Source: Curtobacterium sp. 458
GTDB taxonomy: Bacteria; Actinomycetota; Actinomycetes; Actinomycetales; Microbacteriaceae
Assembly: GCF_030406605.1 (NCBI RefSeq)
Contig: NZ_CP129104.1
Coordinates: forward strand, 62,001 to 126,000
Direction: 5' to 3'
Length of the DNA stretch: 64,000 nt
The notes beneath the pieces are model-generated. The model made no database searches and had not been told where the DNA came from. It saw only the letters and a program-made list of their open reading frames with translations. The stretch's first letter is position 1, and each line of letters begins with the position of its first letter. The position numbers and the translations under genes were made by a program. Shown piece after piece: positions 51,345 to 59,988 of the stretch.

Positions 51345-51884
51345 GTGACCGTCATCGTCGCGCCCGGGATGCGCGTGCTCGCCCTCGTGCTCTGGGCCGC
51401 CTCCGTCGCGCTCGTCCCCCTCGCCCTCGTCGGTGACGGATCGCCCTGGCTCGCCCCGATCCCGAGCGTCTTCATCGCGTTCCTCGCCTGGGCCGTGCTC
51501 TGGCGCCCCCGCATCGAACTCACGCCCGACGCACTCCGCGTCGTCGACGTCCGCCGCACCAGCACCTACGCCTGGAAGCGCGTCACCGAGGTCCGGACGA
51601 AGTACGGCCTCGAGGTCGTCACCAGCGAGGGCGTTCGCCGCACCTGGATCGCGACACGGCCGACGGCCCGCCTCGCGGCGCACCGGCCGGGAGGCACGGC
51701 GCGGCTCACCGTCGACGGTGCGGCCGACGAGGTGCGCGCGATGGTCCCCGCGGCGGCCGTGCAGGACGGCCCGCCCCCGGCGAGCGTCACCGCCGCGCCG
51801 ATCGCGCACCGGGCGCACGGCTGGTCGGTGCTCGCGCTGATCGTGCTCGGTCTCGTCGGGGCGATGGCGGCCGCACAGCTCTGA
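51345..51884 (+). CDS. PH-domain membrane protein
   Basis: 179 residues. Two N-terminal membrane segments (VLALVLWAASVALVPLALVG and APIPSVFIAFLAWAVLW) lead into a small beta-rich bacterial PH domain (RIELTPDALRVVDVRRTSTY, WKRVTEVRTKYGLEVVTSEG), and a C-terminal helix WSVLALIVLGLVGAMAAA ends the protein. Function unknown. TACGCT lies 6 nt before the GTG (leaderless). It resembles the protein at 59989-60618 in layout, and both flank peptide ABC transporter genes. Confidence 0.78.
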   Translation: MTVIVAPGMRVLALVLWAASVALVPLALVGDGSPWLAPIPSVFIAFLAWAVLWRPRIELTPDALRVVDVRRTSTYAWKRVTEVRTKYGLEVVTSEGVRRTWIATRPTARLAAHRPGGTARLTVDGAADEVRAMVPAAAVQDGPPPASVTAAPIAHRAHGWSVLALIVLGLVGAMAAAQL

Positions 51885-51905
51885 GCGCGTTCGACGCTCC
51901 GCACA

Positions 51906-51945
51906 CGACGACACCCCCGACGCCGAGGCGCCGGGGGTGTCGTCG
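51906..51945. terminator. Perfect 14-bp bidirectional terminator
   Basis: CGACGACACCCCCG (51906-51919) pairs with CGGGGGTGTCGTCG (51932-51945) between convergent stop codons at 51884 and 51966. Confidence 0.85.
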
Positions 51946-51965
51946 TTCGCGGTGCGTGCCGCGGA

Positions 51966-53684
51966 CTACTTCTTGTAGCCCACGTCCTGCCACTTCACCG
52001 AGGACTGCTGGAACTGCGCCGGACCGTAGTTCACGAGGTCCTTGCGGACGCCCCACGCGTAGGGCTCCGGGAACAGCGGGATCGTGCCGGCGAGCGAGAC
52101 GATCACCTTGTCGATCGCGTTCGCGTCCTTGATGCGGGCATCGGCGTCGAGCTCACCGTTCGCGGTGTCCCACAGGCCGCCGAGCGAGTCGTCGGTGATG
52201 CCCATGTAGTTCTGGCCCGAGTTCGCCGGGTAGTAGATCGACTTGGTGGACGACACCGGGAACGGCGTGCCCTGCCAGGCGAAGTACGTCGCGTCGAAGT
52301 CGCGCGTCGTCGTGGTGATGTACTTGGTGAAGAAGTCGTCGGTCGGCACGGTGTCGATCGTCACCTTGAAGCCGGCGGCCTTGGTCTGCTGCTGCACGAG
52401 CTGCGCGATGTTCGCCGAGTTCTGGTTGTCGGACGGGATCACGAAGCGGACCGACAGCGTCTTGCCGCCCTTCGCCGCGTAGCCGTCCGAGCCGATCTTC
52501 CAGCCGGCGTCCTCGAGCTTCTGCTTGGCCTTATCGACGCTGTAGCCGTACACGCTGGAGGCGTGGTCGGTGTAACCCTTCTGACCCGGCAGGTAGATGA
52601 GGTTGTTGAGCACCGTGACCGGGCTCTTCACCGGCGACAGGATCGCCTGGGCGAGGGTCTGTCGGTTGATCGCCTGCGCGAACGCCTGGCGGACCTCCTT
52701 GTCCTTGAAGACGTCGGAGGTGCCGTTCAGGGTGATCTGCCGCTGCGTCGTGCCGAGCGAGCGCTCGATCTTCGAGTCGCTGCGGGTGTTCGCGGTCTTG
52801 AAGTTGTCGGCGGAGCCGTTCAGGTTGAACGCGTCGAACTCCTTGTTGGCGTACGCCTGGGCGACACCGTCACGCGACACCGTCTTGAAGACGATCGTGT
52901 CGAGCTTCGGCGCGTCGCCCCACCACTTCGCGTTCTTCTCGAACGTGAGGACGCCACCGTTGCTGTCGAACGACTTGACGATGTACGGACCGCCCGAGAC
53001 GTAGGTCTTGCCGTCGGCCGCGTACGGGCCCTTGGCCCACGCCTTGTTGAAGTGGTCGGGGGTGTCGACGGCCCAGTAGGGGTAGATCGTCCCGAGGACG
53101 CTCGGCCAGTCGGCGTTCGTCTTCGAGAACGTCATGACGACGTCACGCTCGTCCGAGCCCTGCTTGACCGACTCGACGTCCTCCCACACGTTGGTGGCGA
53201 GGGGCGCGAAGGCCTTGTTGGTCCCGTTGAGGGCCTTCCAGTTGGCCTCGACGTCCTTCTCGGTGATCGGGGTGCCGTCGGACCAGGTGGCCTTCGGGTT
53301 GATCTTGATCTCGACGGTCTGCGGGGAGTCCTTCGTCAGCTCGACCGAGGTGGCGAAGTCCTTGTTGACCTCCCACTCGCCGTTCTCCTTGAACTGGATG
53401 AACCCAGGCAGGTAGACACCCGAGATGGTGGCGTCGTCGACCGTGCCGGAGTCGAGGTTGCTGACCTGGAAGTTCGCCGGAGCCGAGTCGATCGGCAGCG
53501 TGAGTGAGCCGCCGTCCTTGATGTCGCTCCGGTCGGCAGTCGTCCAGCCCGTCGACTTCAGCGTCGACTGGGCGACGGCCGAGCTGCTTCCTCCGGCGTT
53601 CCCGCCGCCCGAGCAGCCCGCGAGCACGAGTGCTGCTGCGGCTGCCGTGGCGAGCACGGCCGTCGTCTTGATCCTCATTCGCAT
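51966..53684 (-). CDS. Family 5 peptide ABC transporter substrate-binding lipoprotein
   Basis: 572 residues. A Lys/Arg N-terminus, hydrophobic core and lipobox LAGC near residue 23 show a lipoprotein. The SBP_bac_5 domain follows, with NPKATWSDGTPITEKDVEAN, the family's signature region, and later PYIVKSFDSNGGVLTFEKN. It binds oligo- or dipeptides for the divergent permease/ATPase operon. AAAGGGAA lies about 8 nt before the ATG. Divergent promoters share the 253-bp region that holds three GTCCGGAC boxes. Confidence 0.92.
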   Translation of the reverse strand: MRMRIKTTAVLATAAAAALVLAGCSGGGNAGGSSSAVAQSTLKSTGWTTADRSDIKDGGSLTLPIDSAPANFQVSNLDSGTVDDATISGVYLPGFIQFKENGEWEVNKDFATSVELTKDSPQTVEIKINPKATWSDGTPITEKDVEANWKALNGTNKAFAPLATNVWEDVESVKQGSDERDVVMTFSKTNADWPSVLGTIYPYWAVDTPDHFNKAWAKGPYAADGKTYVSGGPYIVKSFDSNGGVLTFEKNAKWWGDAPKLDTIVFKTVSRDGVAQAYANKEFDAFNLNGSADNFKTANTRSDSKIERSLGTTQRQITLNGTSDVFKDKEVRQAFAQAINRQTLAQAILSPVKSPVTVLNNLIYLPGQKGYTDHASSVYGYSVDKAKQKLEDAGWKIGSDGYAAKGGKTLSVRFVIPSDNQNSANIAQLVQQQTKAAGFKVTIDTVPTDDFFTKYITTTTRDFDATYFAWQGTPFPVSSTKSIYYPANSGQNYMGITDDSLGGLWDTANGELDADARIKDANAIDKVIVSLAGTIPLFPEPYAWGVRKDLVNYGPAQFQQSSVKWQDVGYKK

Positions 53685-53863
53685 GGCGAGGATTCCCTTT
53701 CCGTGTGGTTCGCGCCGAGGCGCAGACGCGCGGCAGCCCCCGGCTGACACGCCTGTTGGTGAAGAACCCTGGCACACGTCCACCGTCGAAGCGGGCGTTC
53801 GTACGAGATCGAAACATGCTCGTAACGCGGGCCGCATAGCGTCGCTGTCGATCACCCTCCGCG

Positions 53864-53908
53864 GTCCGGACCCGTTAGCCTGTCCGGACCGAACAACGCC
53901 GTCCGGAC
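53864..53908. promoter_or_regulatory. Three phased GTCCGGAC palindromes overlapping the dppB-like promoter
   Basis: Perfect 8-bp palindromes GTCCGGAC occur at 53864-53871, 53882-53889 and 53901-53908, 18 and 19 bp apart. The -10 TAGCCT (53876-53881) lies exactly between the first two, so bound protein would block RNA polymerase. The first two also form a longer inverted repeat CGGTCCGGA/TCCGGACCG. This is a strong operator candidate. The transcript would start near 53888, 50 nt before the dppB-like ATG. Confidence 0.65.
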
Positions 53909-53937
53909 GGACGGCCGCACCCAAGAGGTCCCCGTAC

Positions 53938-54918
53938 ATGCTTGCTTTCCTCGCGAAGCGGATCGTCAACTACGTGATCCTGACGATCGTCGCGACGACC
54001 CTCGGTTACATCCTCGCCAGCGCGACGCTCAACCCCGCAGCACGGTTCCTGGGCCGGAACCCCGCGGTTCCCCAGGGCACCATCGACGCGTCGCTCCAGA
54101 AGCTCGGCGCCGACCCCAACGTGCCGCTCCTCGTCCGCACCTGGAACTGGTGGGTGAACCTCCTGACGCACGGTTCCCTCGGGATCAGTTCGCGGGGGAC
54201 CGAGGTCACCGCCGACATCTTCGCCCGGGCCGGCACCAGTCTCCGGCTCCTCGTCATCGGCACGCTGCTCGGTGCGCTCCTCGGCGTGCTGCTCGGCGTC
54301 TGGAACGCCGTCCGCCAGTACAAGGCGTCCGACCAGGTCTCGACCTACCTGTCGTTCGCGGTGCTCGCGACCCCGCCGTTCGTCATCGCGGTGGTCCTGA
54401 TGATCCTCGCGACGACCACGAACAACGCCGTCGGCACACAGGTGATCAGCTTCACCGGCGAGTACACCCCGGGGGTGACGGGGTTCTTCCCGGTCCTCGG
54501 CGACCGGCTCGTGCACCTGTTGTTGCCGACGATCTCGCTCACGGTCGGAGCGGTCGCCTCGTACTCCCGGTACCAGCGCTCGGCGATGCTCGACGTCCTG
54601 TCCAGCGACTACATCCGGACCGCGCGGTCCAAGGGTCGGACGCGGGCATCCGCCATCATGCGACACGGGGTCCGCGTGGCGCTCATCCCGATGTCGACCT
54701 TCTTCGCCTACTCGTTCGGCCTCATTCTGACCGGTGCGAGCATCACCGAGCTGGTCTTCAGCTGGCACGGCATGGGTGAGTACTTCGTCCAGAGCATCAG
54801 CAACAACGACATCAACGCGGCAGCCGGCACGATCCTCTTCACGGCGATCCTCGTGCTCATCGCAGGCACCCTCGCGGACCTGCTCTACGCCGCGCTCGAC
54901 CCGCGAGTGAGGGTGTGA
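53938..54918 (+). CDS. Peptide ABC transporter permease, DppB-like
   Basis: 326 residues with six membrane helices. The first helix (FLAKRIVNYVILTIVATTLG) and a long external loop precede the BPD_transp_1 domain. The EAA-type cytoplasmic loop is SDYIRTARSKGRTRASAIMR followed by HGVR, which docks on the ATPase. AAGAGG lies about 8 nt before the ATG. First gene of a three-gene operon with a permease and a fused ATPase. Confidence 0.92.
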   Translation: MLAFLAKRIVNYVILTIVATTLGYILASATLNPAARFLGRNPAVPQGTIDASLQKLGADPNVPLLVRTWNWWVNLLTHGSLGISSRGTEVTADIFARAGTSLRLLVIGTLLGALLGVLLGVWNAVRQYKASDQVSTYLSFAVLATPPFVIAVVLMILATTTNNAVGTQVISFTGEYTPGVTGFFPVLGDRLVHLLLPTISLTVGAVASYSRYQRSAMLDVLSSDYIRTARSKGRTRASAIMRHGVRVALIPMSTFFAYSFGLILTGASITELVFSWHGMGEYFVQSISNNDINAAAGTILFTAILVLIAGTLADLLYAALDPRVRV

Positions 54919-54921
54919 CCC

Positions 54922-55860
54922 GTGTCCGTACTCGACCCCACGACCACGACCACCGCCGGTGACCCCGGCGACGGCAAGGCCGGCGAGCCGGCGCACGTCG
55001 TCGAGGTGAAGGGAGGCCGGACGCCGCTCTGGCGCAAGGTGTTCGGCACCTGGCGCGCCCGCATCGGCGGTGGCGCCCTCCTGCTCATCATCCTCTGGGC
55101 GTTCGTCGGCCCGTACCTCTACCACTGGAACGCGGTGGACTCGGACGGCCTGGCCTTCGGCATGCCGCCGAGCACGTCGCACTGGTTCGGCACGAACGAC
55201 ATCGGCCAGGACATCTACGCGCAGACGCTCGTCGGCCTGCAGAAGTCGCTGCTCATCGGCCTCATCGCCGGCCCGGCCGCGACCCTCATCGCGGGCATCG
55301 TCGGGGCCATCGCGGGCTACTTCGGCGGCTTCGTCGACCGAGCCCTCGTCTGGGGCATCGACCTGCTGCTCGTGATCCCGTCGTTCTACGCCCTGGTGCT
55401 CCTCAGCCCGCTGTTCAAGAGCCTCAGCTGGTTGGCGCTCATCATCGGTCTGGCGATCTTCGGCTGGATGATCATGGCGCGCGTGATCCGCGGGCAGACG
55501 ATGTCGCTGCGCGAGCGCGACTACGTCAAGGCCGCGCGGTTCATGGGCGTGCCGTCGTTCACGATCATCCGTCGGCACATCCTGCCGAACGTCGCGTCGC
55601 TGCTCATCATCGACGCCACGCTGGGCGTCGGGGCGATGATCCTGTCCGAGAGCGCCCTGAGCTTCTTCGGCTTCGGCATCCAGGTGCCGGACGTGTCCCT
55701 CGGCACCCTGCTCGCCGCCGGCAGCCAGTCCGCGGTCACCCGGCCGTGGCTGTTCGTCCTGCCGGCCGCGACCCTGGTCGCCACCGTCCTCTCCACCAGC
55801 CTGCTCGGCGACGCCCTGCGCGACGCCATCGACCCCACCTCTGGAGCCAACCGTGACTGA
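54922..55860 (+). CDS. Peptide ABC transporter permease, DppC-like
   Basis: 312 residues. The OppC_N region is HWNAVDSDGLAFGMPPSTSH with WFGTNDIGQDIYAQTLVG, which places the family's GTDxxGRD motif in the form GTNDIGQD. EAA loop: LRERDYVKAARFMGVPSFTI. Six membrane helices. GTG start 3 nt after the preceding stop; its end overlaps the ATPase gene by 8 nt, so the operon is translationally coupled. Confidence 0.93.
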   Translation: MSVLDPTTTTTAGDPGDGKAGEPAHVVEVKGGRTPLWRKVFGTWRARIGGGALLLIILWAFVGPYLYHWNAVDSDGLAFGMPPSTSHWFGTNDIGQDIYAQTLVGLQKSLLIGLIAGPAATLIAGIVGAIAGYFGGFVDRALVWGIDLLLVIPSFYALVLLSPLFKSLSWLALIIGLAIFGWMIMARVIRGQTMSLRERDYVKAARFMGVPSFTIIRRHILPNVASLLIIDATLGVGAMILSESALSFFGFGIQVPDVSLGTLLAAGSQSAVTRPWLFVLPAATLVATVLSTSLLGDALRDAIDPTSGANRD

Positions 55861-58000
55861 GCCGCTGCTCACCGTCTCCGACCTCTCCGTCACGTTCAAC
55901 TCGTCGACGAAGCCCGTGTACGCGGTCCGCGGGGTCGACTACACGGTGAACCAGGGCGAGTTCCTCGGCATCGTCGGCGAGTCCGGTTCGGGCAAGTCGG
56001 TGTCGTCGATGGCCGTGATGGGGCTTCTCCCGTCGTCGGCCAAGGTCGAGGGCAGCATCAGGTTCGGCGGTCGTGAGCTCCTCGGGCTGAACGACCGCGA
56101 GCTGTCGAAGCTCCGCGGCCGCGACATCGCCATGGTGTTCCAAGACCCCCTGTCGGCCCTGACACCGGTCTACACGATCGGCCAGCAGATCATCGAGGGG
56201 CTGCGGCTCCACGACCGGGCGCTCACCCCGCACGCCGCTCGCACCCGCGCCGAGGAGCTCCTGCGCGCCGTCGGCATCCCGAACCCGGCACGACGGCTCG
56301 ACGCCTTCCCGCACGAGTTCTCCGGCGGCATGCGCCAACGCGCGATGATCGCCATCGCGATCGCGAACGACCCGAAGCTCATCATCGCCGACGAGCCCAC
56401 CACGGCACTCGACGTGACGATCCAGGCGCAGATCCTCGACGTCCTGCAGAAGGCGAAGGACCTGACCGGTGCCGCCGTCGTCCTCATCACGCACGACCTC
56501 GGCGTCGTCGCGGGCAACGCGGACCGGGTCGCGGTGATGTACGCGGGCCGGATCGTGGAGACGGCCCCGGTCGAGCCGCTGTTCCGCGAACCGGTGATGC
56601 CGTACACGATCGGCCTGCTGCGGTCGATGCCGAACATGGCGTCGTCGCGAGCCGAGCGCCTCGTGCCGCTCGACGGCCGTCCGCCGCTCCTCACCCAGAA
56701 GCCGACCGGCTGCCCGTTCGCCGACCGCTGCCCTGCCGTGCTCGACGCCTGCCGCGAGGGCGAGCCGGCGCTGGTCGCACCGACGGTGGCCTCCAGCGCC
56801 GACAACCCGGTCCTGACCGGCACCACGCCGACGATCACGAACGGCTTCCCCGCCGACGAGCACACGGCCGCCTGCATCCGGCGCGACGAGATCGCCGCAG
56901 GCACGCTCGCCCGCTCCGAGATCTTCCCCCGCCCCGCGGACGTCCCCGAGGCGTCGATCGACCACGGCGACGAGGTGGTGCTCGAGCTCGACGACGTCGT
57001 GAAGACCTTCCCGCTCACCAAGGGCGCCGTCTTCCGCCGCCGGATCGGCGAGGTGCACGCGGTCGACGGCATCTCGCTGACGCTCAAGCGCGGCCAGGTC
57101 CTGGGCCTGGTCGGTGAGTCCGGTTGCGGCAAGACGACGACGATCATGGAGATCCTCGAGCTCGCCGGGGCGCAGCAGGGCACGATCAAGGTCAACGGCG
57201 TCGACACGAGCACGTTGACGAAGCAGGACCGCCGGGCGCTCCGGAGCGACATCCAGGTCGTCTTCCAGGACCCGATGGCCTCGATCGACCCGCGCCTCGA
57301 CATCGGCTCCGTCATCGGCGAGCCGCTCACCGTGCACGGGGTCCCGAAGGACGAGATCCGCCGCCGGGTGCGTGACTCGCTCGAACTCGTCGGACTCGAG
57401 CCGAGCTACATCGACCGGTATCCGCACGAGTTCTCCGGCGGCCAGCGGCAGCGCATCGGCATCGCCCGGGCACTCATCGTGGAGCCCAAGATCCTCGTGC
57501 TCGACGAGCCCGTCTCCGCACTCGACGTGTCCGTGCAGGCCGGCGTCATCAACCTGCTCGAGGACCTCAAGCACCGCCTCGGCCTCTCGTACCTGTTCGT
57601 CGCGCACGACCTCTCGGTCGTTCGGCACATCGCCGACGACGTCGCGGTGATGTACCTCGGACGGATCGTCGAGTACGGGGAGGGCGACCGGGTGTTCGAC
57701 GACCCGCAGCACCCGTACACCCGCGCGTTGCTCTCAGCGGTGCCCGTGCCGGACCCCTCGGCCGAGGCTGCTCGTGGGCGGATCCTGCTCGACGGTGACC
57801 TGCCCTCCCCCACGGACCGGATCGAGGGCTGCCGGTTCCGCACCCGGTGCCCGCTCTACCAACTCCTCGATGACGGTCGGCAGCAGCAGTGCCGTTCGGT
57901 CGACCCGAGGCTGCAGGACGTGCACGGTCGCGGTGTGGCGTGTGTCCAGACGGACCAGAACCACCTGCTCACGGAGCGCACCGCCGCCGTCACCCGCTGA
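55853..58000 (+). CDS. Fused peptide ABC transporter ATPase (DppD-DppF type)
   Basis: 715 residues with two complete ABC domains. The first has GESGSGKSVSS near 45, FSGGMRQRAMIAIAIAND and IIADEPTTALDV. The second has GESGCGKTTT near 420, FSGGQRQRIGIARALIVE and VLDEPVSALDV. Each half ends with the oligopeptide domain, including Cys clusters (GCPFADRCPAVLDAC...C and GCRFRTRCPLY...C...C) like the 4Fe-4S-binding Cys of OppD. Drives peptide import with the two permeases. Convergent with the other fused ATPase gene. Confidence 0.94.
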   Translation: MTEPLLTVSDLSVTFNSSTKPVYAVRGVDYTVNQGEFLGIVGESGSGKSVSSMAVMGLLPSSAKVEGSIRFGGRELLGLNDRELSKLRGRDIAMVFQDPLSALTPVYTIGQQIIEGLRLHDRALTPHAARTRAEELLRAVGIPNPARRLDAFPHEFSGGMRQRAMIAIAIANDPKLIIADEPTTALDVTIQAQILDVLQKAKDLTGAAVVLITHDLGVVAGNADRVAVMYAGRIVETAPVEPLFREPVMPYTIGLLRSMPNMASSRAERLVPLDGRPPLLTQKPTGCPFADRCPAVLDACREGEPALVAPTVASSADNPVLTGTTPTITNGFPADEHTAACIRRDEIAAGTLARSEIFPRPADVPEASIDHGDEVVLELDDVVKTFPLTKGAVFRRRIGEVHAVDGISLTLKRGQVLGLVGESGCGKTTTIMEILELAGAQQGTIKVNGVDTSTLTKQDRRALRSDIQVVFQDPMASIDPRLDIGSVIGEPLTVHGVPKDEIRRRVRDSLELVGLEPSYIDRYPHEFSGGQRQRIGIARALIVEPKILVLDEPVSALDVSVQAGVINLLEDLKHRLGLSYLFVAHDLSVVRHIADDVAVMYLGRIVEYGEGDRVFDDPQHPYTRALLSAVPVPDPSAEAARGRILLDGDLPSPTDRIEGCRFRTRCPLYQLLDDGRQQQCRSVDPRLQDVHGRGVACVQTDQNHLLTERTAAVTR

Positions 58001-58045
58001 GCAGACGGGTCGGGCGCGCCCCGTGCCTCCAGGCCGGACGCAGCT

Positions 58046-58077
58046 CGCCCCCTGGCACCGCACGGTGCCAGGGGGCG
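58046..58077. terminator. Perfect bidirectional terminator between the two ATPase genes
   Basis: CGCCCCCTGGCACCG pairs with CGGTGCCAGGGGGCG around a 2-nt centre, between stops at 58000 and 58094. A GTGCCTCCAGGCCGG half-element of the GGAGGC family lies just before it (58023-58037). Confidence 0.85.
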
Positions 58078-58093
58078 TCCTGCGCGGTCAGCG

Positions 58094-59872
58094 CTACTCG
58101 TCCGAGCCGGCCGCGAGGATCTGACGACGCAGCTCGCGCCGTTCGCGCTGGACGTCGGGGTCCGGCAGCGGCACCGCGGCGATGAGTCGCTGGGTGTACG
58201 GGTCCTGCGGGTCGCGGAGGATCTGGTCGCGCGTGCCGACCTCGGCCAGGTGCCCGTGGTGCAGCACCGCGATGCGGTCGGCGAGCACGTCGATGACCGC
58301 GAGGTCGTGCGTGACGAAGAGGCACGCGAAGCGGAACTCGCGCTGGAGGTCCTTGAGGAGCTCGAGCACCGTCGCCTGCACCGAGACGTCGAGGGCCGAG
58401 GTCGGCTCGTCGGCGATGAGCAGCTTCGGGCGGAGGGCGAGCGCCCGGGCGATGCCGATGCGCTGCTTCTGCCCGCCGGACAGCTCGTGCGGGAAGCGCG
58501 TCGAGTACGACGTGGGCAGCCGTACCGCCTCGAGCAGGGACTCGACCTCGCGCTCGAGCTCGCGGCCCTTCATGCCCTTGGCGAGGAGCAGCGGCTCGCC
58601 GATGGACTGGCCGATCGTCATGCGCGGGTTGAGCGACGACGAGGGGTCCTGGAAGACGATGCCCGCGTTCTGGTGGACCTTGCGGACGAGCGAGCGGGTC
58701 GGCTTCGACAGGTCGACGCCCGTCACCTCGAGACCACCCGAGGTGATCGGCAGCAGCCCGATGGCCGCGCGGCCGAGGGTCGACTTGCCCGACCCTGACT
58801 CGCCGACGAGGCCGACGACCTCTCCCTCGTGGACGGAGAGGTCGACACCGTCGATCGCGCGGAACGCCTTGACGCGGCCGCGGCCCGGGTACTCGATGAC
58901 GACGTTCGAGAACTCGAGCACGGCCGGACCGAGCGTCGGCACGACGTCGGTGTGGAGCACCGGCTCCGCGCCGACGTGCACGGGCGCGTCGCTCTCGACG
59001 ACGGACTCGAGGGTCTCGGTGAGGTCGATCACGGTGTCGCCGGCCTGGCCGAGGCGCGGGACGGCGTCGAGGAGCGTACGGGTGTACTCGTGCTTCGGCT
59101 CTGCGAAGACCTCGCGGACGGACCCGGTCTCGACGGCGACGCCCTGCTGCATCACGACGATCCGGTCCGCCAGGTCCGCCACGACGCCCATGTCGTGGGT
59201 GATCAGGAGGACCGCGCTGCCGAGCTTGCCCGCGAGGTCGCGGATGAGGTCGAGGATCTCGGCCTGCACCGTCACGTCGAGGGCCGTGGTCGGCTCGTCG
59301 GCGATGAGCAGCTTCGGGTCGCAGGAGATCGACTGCGCGATCATGGCACGCTGCCGCTGGCCGCCCGAGAGCTGGTGCGGGTACGAGTTGAACGCCTTCT
59401 GCGGGTCGGGCATCTCCACGAGCGTCAGCAGCTCGATGGCGCGGTCCTTCGCCTCGCTCGGCGAGATGCCGTAGTGGATCCGGAGGGTCTCGACGATCTG
59501 CGAGCCGACGGTGAAGACCGGGTTCAGGGCCGTCATCGGCTCCTGGAAGATGACCGCGATCTCCTTGCCGCGGTACTCCCGGAGCTGCGCCGACCGCAGG
59601 CCGAGGAGCTCCTTGCCGTTGAACTCGATCGAGCCGTTCACGCGGGCGTTCCGCGGCAGGAGCCCGAGGATCGACATCGAGCTCACGGACTTGCCCGAGC
59701 CGGACTCACCGACGAGGGCGAGGACCTCACCGGAACGGATCTCGTACGACAGCTTCTTGACCGCGGGGGTCCAGACGTCGTCGACCGCGAAGTCGACGTC
59801 CAGTCCGGAGACCTTGACGACGGGGGTGCTGGTGGCGGCCGGGGTGGTGGCCGCGGAGGCGGGCGTGCTCAA
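58094..59872 (-). CDS. Fused peptide ABC transporter ATPase (OppD-OppF type)
   Basis: 592 residues, two ABC domains. First: GESGSGKSVSS near 57, LSGGQRQRAMIAQSIS, LIADEPTTALDV. Second: GESGSGKSTLGRAA near 350, LSGGQKQRIGIARALALR, LIADEPTSALDV. It is 120 residues shorter than the 55853 paralogue because both Cys-containing oligopeptide tails are missing or reduced. The start is TTG at 59872, with AAAGGA about 10 nt before it. Works with the OppB/OppC-like permeases at 60633-63237; a plus-strand PH-domain gene lies between. Confidence 0.92.
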   Translation of the reverse strand: MSTPASAATTPAATSTPVVKVSGLDVDFAVDDVWTPAVKKLSYEIRSGEVLALVGESGSGKSVSSMSILGLLPRNARVNGSIEFNGKELLGLRSAQLREYRGKEIAVIFQEPMTALNPVFTVGSQIVETLRIHYGISPSEAKDRAIELLTLVEMPDPQKAFNSYPHQLSGGQRQRAMIAQSISCDPKLLIADEPTTALDVTVQAEILDLIRDLAGKLGSAVLLITHDMGVVADLADRIVVMQQGVAVETGSVREVFAEPKHEYTRTLLDAVPRLGQAGDTVIDLTETLESVVESDAPVHVGAEPVLHTDVVPTLGPAVLEFSNVVIEYPGRGRVKAFRAIDGVDLSVHEGEVVGLVGESGSGKSTLGRAAIGLLPITSGGLEVTGVDLSKPTRSLVRKVHQNAGIVFQDPSSSLNPRMTIGQSIGEPLLLAKGMKGRELEREVESLLEAVRLPTSYSTRFPHELSGGQKQRIGIARALALRPKLLIADEPTSALDVSVQATVLELLKDLQREFRFACLFVTHDLAVIDVLADRIAVLHHGHLAEVGTRDQILRDPQDPYTQRLIAAVPLPDPDVQRERRELRRQILAAGSDE

Positions 59873-59988
59873 CGACGTCCGGTCCTTTCCCGACCGCTCG
59901 TGGCGGCCGCGTGGGTGGTGTTGGTGGGGCGCTGACGACGGAGCGGCAGGCGTCGGGTCACGGGGCCCTGACCTGCGACGATGGAGGC

